A DNA stretch of 6,649 nt from Alphaproteobacteria bacterium. GTDB lineage: Bacteria; Pseudomonadota; Alphaproteobacteria; ATCC43930; CGMCC-115725. A program made the position numbers and the translations under genes. The stretch covers positions 1 to 6,649 of the forward strand of contig JASHUW010000243.1 of assembly GCA_030039815.1 (NCBI GenBank), in the 5' to 3' direction. Positions 1 to 3,822 of this stretch are shown piece by piece; position 1 is the stretch's first letter, and each line of letters opens with the position of its first letter. Below the pieces are notes generated by a model. The model searched no databases. It was not told where the DNA came from and saw only the letters and a list, made by a program, of their open reading frames with translations.

Positions 1-250
1 CGACATGCGCGCCGCATTGCGCCAGAGCCAGGTGGCGCATCAACTCGACACCGTCGCAGCCCGGCATGTTGAGGTCGAGGATGACCAGCGTTGGCGCCCA
101 GGCCTTCGCGGTCATCTTGAATTCGTCGGGGTCGGCTACGGCCTCGACCTCGAAACCAAGAGATTCCGCGACCTTTTTGACAAACCGCGCGAAGGCATCG
201 TCGTCATCGATGATCAGCAGGCGATTGGGGAAAAGCTCATCCCTACCCAT
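1..250 (-). CDS. Response regulator, receiver domain (partial, C-terminal end beyond the left edge)
   Basis: The minus strand from ATG 250 reads as the first 83 residues of a CheY-like receiver domain and is still open at the window edge. It begins MGRDELFPNRLLIIDDDD, with the acidic pocket at Asp15-Asp17 after the first beta strand. The phosphoacceptor is Asp59 in VILDLNMPG, followed by DGVELMRHL, the usual helix after the phosphorylation site. A sensor kinase would phosphorylate Asp59; no kinase lies in the window. The start is supported by a GGTAGGT-like ribosome binding stretch about 6 bases upstream and by the motif beginning at the normal distance. The output domain is not visible, so this could be a single-domain regulator, or one with an attached effector such as EAL or a DNA-binding domain. 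A CtrA-type site lies 64 to 78 bases upstream of the start. The family call is firm; the specific role is unknown. Confidence 0.9.
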   Translation of the reverse strand, partial: MGRDELFPNRLLIIDDDDAFARFVKKVAESLGFEVEAVADPDEFKMTAKAWAPTLVILDLNMPGCDGVELMRHLALAQCGAHV

Positions 251-313
251 GGTCGGACCTACCCTACTGTGCTGGGGGCAGCACCAAGCGCATCAAAAGA
301 TACGAGGATATGG

Positions 314-328
314 TTAAGTCCGGGTTAA
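314..328 (-). promoter_or_regulatory. CtrA-type binding site, TTAA-N7-TTAA
   Basis: The sequence has two TTAA half-sites (314-317 and 325-328) separated by exactly 7 bases. On the minus strand the second half-site continues as TTAACCAT, which matches the extended consensus known for the alphaproteobacterial cell-cycle regulator CtrA. It lies upstream of the response regulator that starts at 250 and points toward it. TTAA is rare in this GC-rich window, so the exact spacing is unlikely to be trivial. Binding is inferred. No clear -10 element was found downstream. Confidence 0.6.
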
Positions 329-364
329 GCGAGCTTGCGCCCGATTCCGAGAGTTTCTTGAAAA

Positions 365-383
365 AGTAGTGATTATGATTACT
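365..383. repeat. AT-rich imperfect palindrome, possible operator
   Basis: The 19-base stretch AGTAGTGATTATGATTACT pairs 7 of 9 positions about its centre. It lies just downstream of the small gene that stops at 385 and about 115 bases upstream of the response regulator start. It is AT-rich in a GC-rich window. There is no following T tract that would make it a clear terminator. It could be an operator for the response regulator or simply a short 3' hairpin of the small gene. Confidence 0.25.
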
Positions 384-384
384 G

Positions 385-624
385 TCACACGTTATGGGTT
401 GCACCAAGGTCGAAACGGCCGCGCTCCCGACGGGCCGCAGCCGCGCCAATGCCCTGGCGCTCGTGGATCATGTGCACCACACAAGCCCAGCGGTCGCGAC
501 CGTCCCAGTCGCTGCGGTCGATCATCTGGTTGAGACGAACGACGGCCGCCCGCGCCGCCTCTGCGCCGTGACGGTCGATCATCGCCCGGGCCAGCAATTC
601 GATCTCGGTCTCGTGGGTCGGCAT
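385..624 (-). CDS. Hypothetical protein, 79 residues
   Basis: I do not recognise this small protein. From ATG 624 it reads MPTHETEIELLARAMIDRHG and continues as a mostly helical, charged sequence with two parts: a helix rich in Ala and Arg (about residues 8-38), and a second segment with the pattern DWDGRDRWACVVHMIHERQ (about 38-56). The last 20 or so residues look disordered. There is no signal peptide or membrane segment, so it is probably cytoplasmic. The start at 624 is chosen over a GTG at 666 because GGAG (633-636) sits 8 bases in front of it and the GTG has no such site. It lies between the transporter and the response regulator, all on the same strand, with gaps of 184 and 134 bases, so it is probably not tightly co-transcribed with either. 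The strong ribosome binding site and coherent amphipathic composition argue that it is real. Confidence 0.65.
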   Translation of the reverse strand: MPTHETEIELLARAMIDRHGAEAARAAVVRLNQMIDRSDWDGRDRWACVVHMIHERQGIGAAAARRERGRFDLGATHNV

Positions 625-632
625 TTTTCCTA

Positions 633-636
633 CTCC
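633..636 (-). promoter_or_regulatory. Ribosome binding site for the 79-residue protein
   Basis: The minus strand reads GGAG, then 8 bases, then ATG at 624. It decides the start of the small gene in favour of 624 over the upstream GTG at 666. Confidence 0.6.
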
Positions 637-681
637 GATCAGGCGTCCTTTCGCCTCTCGGATCACGGAGAAATCAAGCCA

Positions 682-698
682 TGTGCCATTGAGGCACA
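682..698. repeat. Perfect short hairpin, 6-base arms
   Basis: TGTGCC (682-687) and GGCACA (693-698) are exact complements around a 5-base loop. Neither strand has a T tract after the stem, so it is not a classic intrinsic terminator. It lies in the untranslated region upstream of the 79-residue gene and could form in its leader RNA. Confidence 0.35.
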
Positions 699-709
699 GT
701 CTCTAACCC

Positions 710-735
710 ACTATGATAGTTACCGGATTCGTAAC
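710..735. promoter_or_regulatory. Two abutting palindromes, possible operator
   Basis: ACTATGATAGT (710-720) is a perfect 11-base palindrome about a central G. It is overlapped by GTTAC-N7-GTAAC (719-735), an inverted repeat with perfect 5-base arms. Both sit in the gap between the transporter and the 79-residue gene, upstream of the latter. On the minus strand the first contains TATCAT, one mismatch from a -10 hexamer, but no good -35 box is placed 16-18 bases away. A regulatory role is inferred only from the symmetry and location. Confidence 0.3.
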
Positions 736-759
736 GGCGCAGAAGTTTCGCCCGGCATT

Positions 760-800
760 TTTCGCAAATTGCAACGCAATCCGCGGCGGTTGTTGCGAAA
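760..800. repeat. Nested inverted repeat downstream of the transporter gene
   Basis: TTTCGCAA (760-767) and TTGCGAAA (793-800) are perfect 8-base inverted arms. Between them lies a second inverted repeat, ATTGC-AAC-GCAAT (768-780), and the palindrome CCGCGG (781-786). On the minus strand this structure begins 8 bases after the transporter stop codon, so it would form in the 3' end of that transcript. The minus strand continues with AAAAATGCC and not a run of T, so it is not a standard intrinsic terminator; it might protect the 3' end or assist termination in another way. Confidence 0.4.
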
Positions 801-808
801 CCCCTCCC

Positions 809-1744
809 TCAATGCAAGGCGACGATGCCGACCAGCCCGACCGCGAGAAGAACGAGGCCGATCAACTCGGCAACGCCAAGGCGCTCGCGGAAGACGCGGC
901 GCGAGACGATGTAGCTGAAATAGAGCTCGACCAGTCCCAGCGTGCGCACCTGGGCCACCGGCTTCATCGCCATCGCGGTGAACCAGCAGGCGGAACCGAT
1001 CGCTCCCATCGCGCCGGCGAGCAAGGACACGCGCCAGGCTTCGATCACCGCGACGACCACCGCCGCGTTGCGCCAGATCAGGTAGAAGCCGAGCAGAACG
1101 GTCTGGAACATCTGTGCCCAGACAAGACTTTCGGCCGCGGCAAAGACGATCGACGGCGTTGCCAGCGCAAGCGCCGCGCCGCGATAACCGACCGCCGCCA
1201 TGCCAAACGCCGCGCCTGATCCCAGGCCCAACAGCGCCGACCGCGACGCCCAGCCACGCGCGATCGACACCAGCGATCGGTCGCCCGCCGGCAACGAAAG
1301 CAGGACGACGGCGGCGCTCGCGACGACGATCGCCAGTATGACCAGGGGCGATACCTTGTCGCCGAGCAGCACAAGTCCGAACAGCGCCACCTGAACGATC
1401 TCGCTTTTCGAATACGCGACACCGACCGCGAAGTTGCGCTCCTCCATATTGCGCAGCAGCAGCGCGGTCGCGGCGATCTGGCTCAAGGCCGCGACGACGG
1501 TCCAGACCAGGAACGCGGTATTGATCGTCGGCCAGGCGCCGCGCTCGGCGAAACCGACCCAGGCAACCGCCAGCCAGATCGCGGCGAACGGCAGCCCGTA
1601 AAGAAACCGCACCAGCGTCGCGCCGAGCGCTCCGAGATCGCCCGTCAGGTGACGTTGCGCGGCGTTGCGCAGCGTCTGGGCCAGCGCCGCGCCCAAGGTG
1701 ATCGGGACCCATGCTCCCGAAGCTGCAACCGAAAGTGCGGCCAT
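809..1744 (-). CDS. EamA/DMT-superfamily membrane transporter
   Basis: This 311-residue protein is an inner-membrane transporter of the drug/metabolite transporter superfamily, whose members export or import small metabolites. About ten hydrophobic segments can be seen, near residues 11-28, 40-62, 77-97, 106-126, 131-151, 168-186, 193-222, 240-260, 265-282 and 291-310. They form two repeated EamA halves joined by a polar stretch near LPAGDRSL (151-158). The family signs are the acidic residue in the fourth helix (YSKSEIVQVALFGLVLLGDK) and the C-terminal VELYFSYIVSRRVFRERLG followed by a glycine-rich last helix. The length fits the family (about 280-310). The start at 1744 is the first Met before helix 1; the ribosome binding site is weak (a GCCGGG stretch). 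It is divergent from the oxygenase at 1853 and shares its promoter region. The substrate cannot be told from sequence; a metabolite linked to the neighbouring oxygenase is only a guess. Confidence 0.88.
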   Translation of the reverse strand: MAALSVAASGAWVPITLGAALAQTLRNAAQRHLTGDLGALGATLVRFLYGLPFAAIWLAVAWVGFAERGAWPTINTAFLVWTVVAALSQIAATALLLRNMEERNFAVGVAYSKSEIVQVALFGLVLLGDKVSPLVILAIVVASAAVVLLSLPAGDRSLVSIARGWASRSALLGLGSGAAFGMAAVGYRGAALALATPSIVFAAAESLVWAQMFQTVLLGFYLIWRNAAVVVAVIEAWRVSLLAGAMGAIGSACWFTAMAMKPVAQVRTLGLVELYFSYIVSRRVFRERLGVAELIGLVLLAVGLVGIVALH

Positions 1745-1798
1745 TGCCCGGCTTCGCGCCCGCCGTTACCGTCAAGCCCAGAAAACTACAGCCGGGCG

Positions 1799-1830
1799 AT
1801 ACCGGTTAAGACGCGATTTTACACCGGTAT
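1799..1830. promoter_or_regulatory. Paired ACCGGT palindromes, likely operator in the divergent promoter region
   Basis: ATACCGGT (1799-1806) and ACCGGTAT (1823-1830) are perfect inverted copies. Each core, ACCGGT, is itself a palindrome, and the cores start 22 bp apart, about two turns of the helix. They lie between the divergent transporter and oxygenase genes, 22 to 53 bases before the oxygenase start. A weak plus-strand promoter, TTAAGA (1806-1811) and TATGAA (1828-1833) with a 16-base spacer, would have its two boxes on the two palindromes. This arrangement suggests a site for a dimeric regulator; no regulator gene is in the window. Confidence 0.45.
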
Positions 1831-1843
1831 GAATTCTACTACC

Positions 1844-1848
1844 GGAGG
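1844..1848 (+). promoter_or_regulatory. Ribosome binding site for the HpaB-family oxygenase
   Basis: GGAGG lies 4 bases before ATG 1853. An in-frame ATG at 1829 would add eight residues (MNSTTGGR) but has no comparable site and overlaps the ACCGGT repeat, so 1853 is preferred. Confidence 0.7.
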
Positions 1849-1852
1849 ACGC

Positions 1853-3307
1853 ATGACAGGCAGAGGCGAGGTCAAGACGGGCGCCGACCATCTCGCGGCG
1901 CTACGCGACGGGCGCGAGATCTATATCGACGGCGAGCGGGTCAGCGACGTGACGACGCATCCCGCCTTCCGCAATGCGGTGCACCAAGTCGCCGCGCTCT
2001 ACGACCACCAGGCGCTACCGGAAAACCTCGAGCGCATGACCTTCGCCGCGCCGGTCGCTGGCGGCTACGCCCGCATCAATCGCTGCTGGCAGCAGCCGAA
2101 GAGCCATGCCGAACTCGTCGCGCGGCGCCGGGCACTGAGCGAATGGGCCGAGCAATCGGGCGGGTTTCTCGGCCGGTCGCCGGATCACGTGGCGTCGAGC
2201 CTATTGGGCCAGGTGATCGGCATCGAGGTGATCCGGCGTCACGGCGAGGCACGGGCACAGGCCCTGCTCGATTATTTCGACGAGGTCCGCCGTCACGACC
2301 ATTACGTCAGCTACGTGATCATCAACCCGCAAGCCGACCGCAACAAGGCGTGGGGCGAACAGGGAGAGGAGCTGGTCGCGCGGATCGTCGACGAGGACGC
2401 AGAGGGCATCACCGTGCGCGGCGCCAAGATGCTGGGCACCGGCGCGATCATGGCGAACGAGCTGCTCGTCGCGAATTTGCAGCCGCTGCGGCCGGGCGAA
2501 GAGGATTTGGCGACCTCGTTCGCGATACCGATGGCGACGAAGGGACTGAAGCTCTTGTCGCGCAAATCCTACGAGGCGGCCGCGGTGTCGCCGCGCGACA
2601 ACCCGCTCTCCGCGCGTTTCGACGAGAATGATGCGCTGGTCTGGTTCGAGGATGTGAAGGTGCCGTGGGACCGCGTTTTCGTGCACCGCGACACCGATAT
2701 GTGCCGGGCGCAGTTCCATGACACGCTGGGCCACACCTTCCAGAATTACCAGTCGCAGATCCGGCTGATGGTCAAGGTGCGGTTCCTCGTCGGCATCGCG
2801 CGACGCATCGCCGACACGATCGGCACCAGCGCCATGCCGCCGGTGCGCGAAACGCTCGGCAAGCTCGCCGCGCAGGCCGCGATGGTCGAGGGCATGGTGG
2901 TCGGCATGGAAGCCGCCGGGCACCTGCAGGACGGCTATTTCGTGCCCAACAAGCACATGATGTACGCCGCCCAGGTGCTGACCCAGGAGCTCTATCCGAA
3001 GCTGATCGAGACGATCCGCGGGCTTGCTGGCGGCGCGCTCATCATGCTGCCGTCATCCGCCCGCGACGGCGAGAACCCGGAACTGGCGCGGATCATCGGC
3101 TTGACGCAGCGCTCGCCGGTGTCGGGCGCCCAGGAGCGGGTCGATTTCCTCAAGCTCGCCTGGGACGCGCTTGGCTCGGAGTTCGGTTCGCGGCACGTGC
3201 AGTACGAGATGTTTTATGCCGGCGCGCCATTTGTGACCTGCGCGCATAGCTACCGGACCTACGATTGGGCCGCGGCCGGCGCGCTGGTCGACAAGATGCT
3301 GGCTTAG
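1853..3307 (+). CDS. HpaB-family FAD-dependent oxygenase (4-hydroxyphenylacetate 3-hydroxylase family)
   Basis: This 484-residue protein belongs to the HpaB/TftD/HadA family, in which the large component uses reduced FAD supplied by a separate reductase to hydroxylate phenolic substrates in the cytoplasm. Family landmarks appear in order: ALRDGREIYIDGERV near residue 15; FLGRSPDH at 105-112; HDHYVSYVIINPQADR at 148-163; the beta-barrel segment VRGAKMLGTGAIMANE; then PLSARFDENDALVWFEDVKVPW and the C-terminal helical domain starting near YQSQIRLMVKVRFLVG. By motif spacing, Arg108, His112 and His150 match Arg113, Tyr117 and His155 of E. coli HpaB, so the tyrosine is replaced by histidine. The cysteines that bind the iron-sulfur cluster in the related 4-hydroxybutyryl-CoA dehydratases are not seen, which favours a monooxygenase. 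The length is near that of the Thermus enzyme (about 480) and shorter than E. coli (520). No HpaC-type reductase is nearby. It overlaps the coaD stop codon by convergent transcription. The substrate is unknown. Confidence 0.88.
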   Translation: MTGRGEVKTGADHLAALRDGREIYIDGERVSDVTTHPAFRNAVHQVAALYDHQALPENLERMTFAAPVAGGYARINRCWQQPKSHAELVARRRALSEWAEQSGGFLGRSPDHVASSLLGQVIGIEVIRRHGEARAQALLDYFDEVRRHDHYVSYVIINPQADRNKAWGEQGEELVARIVDEDAEGITVRGAKMLGTGAIMANELLVANLQPLRPGEEDLATSFAIPMATKGLKLLSRKSYEAAAVSPRDNPLSARFDENDALVWFEDVKVPWDRVFVHRDTDMCRAQFHDTLGHTFQNYQSQIRLMVKVRFLVGIARRIADTIGTSAMPPVRETLGKLAAQAAMVEGMVVGMEAAGHLQDGYFVPNKHMMYAAQVLTQELYPKLIETIRGLAGGALIMLPSSARDGENPELARIIGLTQRSPVSGAQERVDFLKLAWDALGSEFGSRHVQYEMFYAGAPFVTCAHSYRTYDWAAAGALVDKMLA

Positions 3308-3822
3308 CGCTCCTTCGCCCGCTGGCTGAAGCGCTCGGTGAGACGCTCGGCGACCTCTTTGCTGACGAAATGCGAGACATCGCCGCCGAGCGCGCCGATC
3401 TCCTTCACGAAGCGCGACGAAATGAACTGGTAGCGATCGGCCGACATCAGGAAGACAGTCTCGATCTCGGTGTTGAGGCGGGCGTTCATCCCGGCCATCT
3501 GAAACTCGTATTCGAAATCCGAGACCGCGCGCAGCCCGCGGATGATGACGCTGGCGCCGACCGACTCGGCAAATTTCATCAAGAGCGTATCGAACGGACG
3601 CACTTCGATGCGCTCGGCGATATCGGGCTCAAATCCGGCGATTTCACGACGGGTGATCTCGACCCGCTCGTCGGTCGAAAAAAGCGGTCCCTTGCCGTCG
3701 TTGCGGGCGACCCCGACGACGAGCCGGTCGACGATCTTGGCGGCACGGCGGATGATGTCGGTATGGCCGTTGGTGATGGGATCAAAGGTGCCGGGATAGA
3801 CGCCGATCCGCGACTTCCTCAC
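3304..3822 (-). CDS. coaD: Pantetheine-phosphate adenylyltransferase (CoaD)
   Basis: CoaD catalyses the next-to-last step of coenzyme A synthesis: 4'-phosphopantetheine plus ATP gives dephospho-CoA plus pyrophosphate, in the cytoplasm. The 172-residue sequence is full length (family about 160-170). The nucleotidyltransferase signature GTFDPITNGH occupies residues 11-20, with the T-x-G-H motif at 17-20. Lys44 sits in NDGKGPLF at the place of the catalytic lysine of E. coli. The substrate-binding loop IIRGLRAVSDFEYE (93-106) and the late ATP-binding motif ISSRFVKEI (134-142) are both intact. The start is GTG at 3822: its GTGA overlaps the gyrA TGA stop by 4 bases, and a GAGGGG-type ribosome binding site (3830-3837) inside the gyrA end lies 7 bases upstream. 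Expression is therefore probably coupled to gyrA translation. The stop codon overlaps that of the convergent oxygenase. Confidence 0.97.
   Translation of the reverse strand: MRKSRIGVYPGTFDPITNGHTDIIRRAAKIVDRLVVGVARNDGKGPLFSTDERVEITRREIAGFEPDIAERIEVRPFDTLLMKFAESVGASVIIRGLRAVSDFEYEFQMAGMNARLNTEIETVFLMSADRYQFISSRFVKEIGALGGDVSHFVSKEVAERLTERFSQRAKER

Noticed and set aside
264..449. A 61-codon minus-strand frame across the response regulator promoter
   Set aside because: It overlaps the small gene, covers the CtrA-type site and has no good ribosome binding site or recognisable motif.
682..698. Hairpin TGTGCC/GGCACA as an intrinsic terminator
   Set aside because: No T tract follows the stem on either strand, so it is listed only as a hairpin.
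720..1775. A 351-codon minus-strand frame covering the transporter
   Set aside because: It is the shifted frame of the EamA gene: its translation is Arg- and Gly-rich with no hydrophobic helices, whereas the 809-1744 frame gives a clean ten-helix protein.
2201..2956. A 251-codon minus-strand frame inside the oxygenase gene
   Set aside because: Antisense shadow with His-, Asp- and Arg-rich low-complexity translation and no recognisable motif; the plus strand has clear HpaB-family motifs.
1853..3307. 4-hydroxybutyryl-CoA dehydratase instead of an HpaB-type oxygenase
   Set aside because: The cysteine ligands of the iron-sulfur cluster expected in that branch are not found; the few cysteines lie elsewhere and the phenol-binding Arg and His are present.
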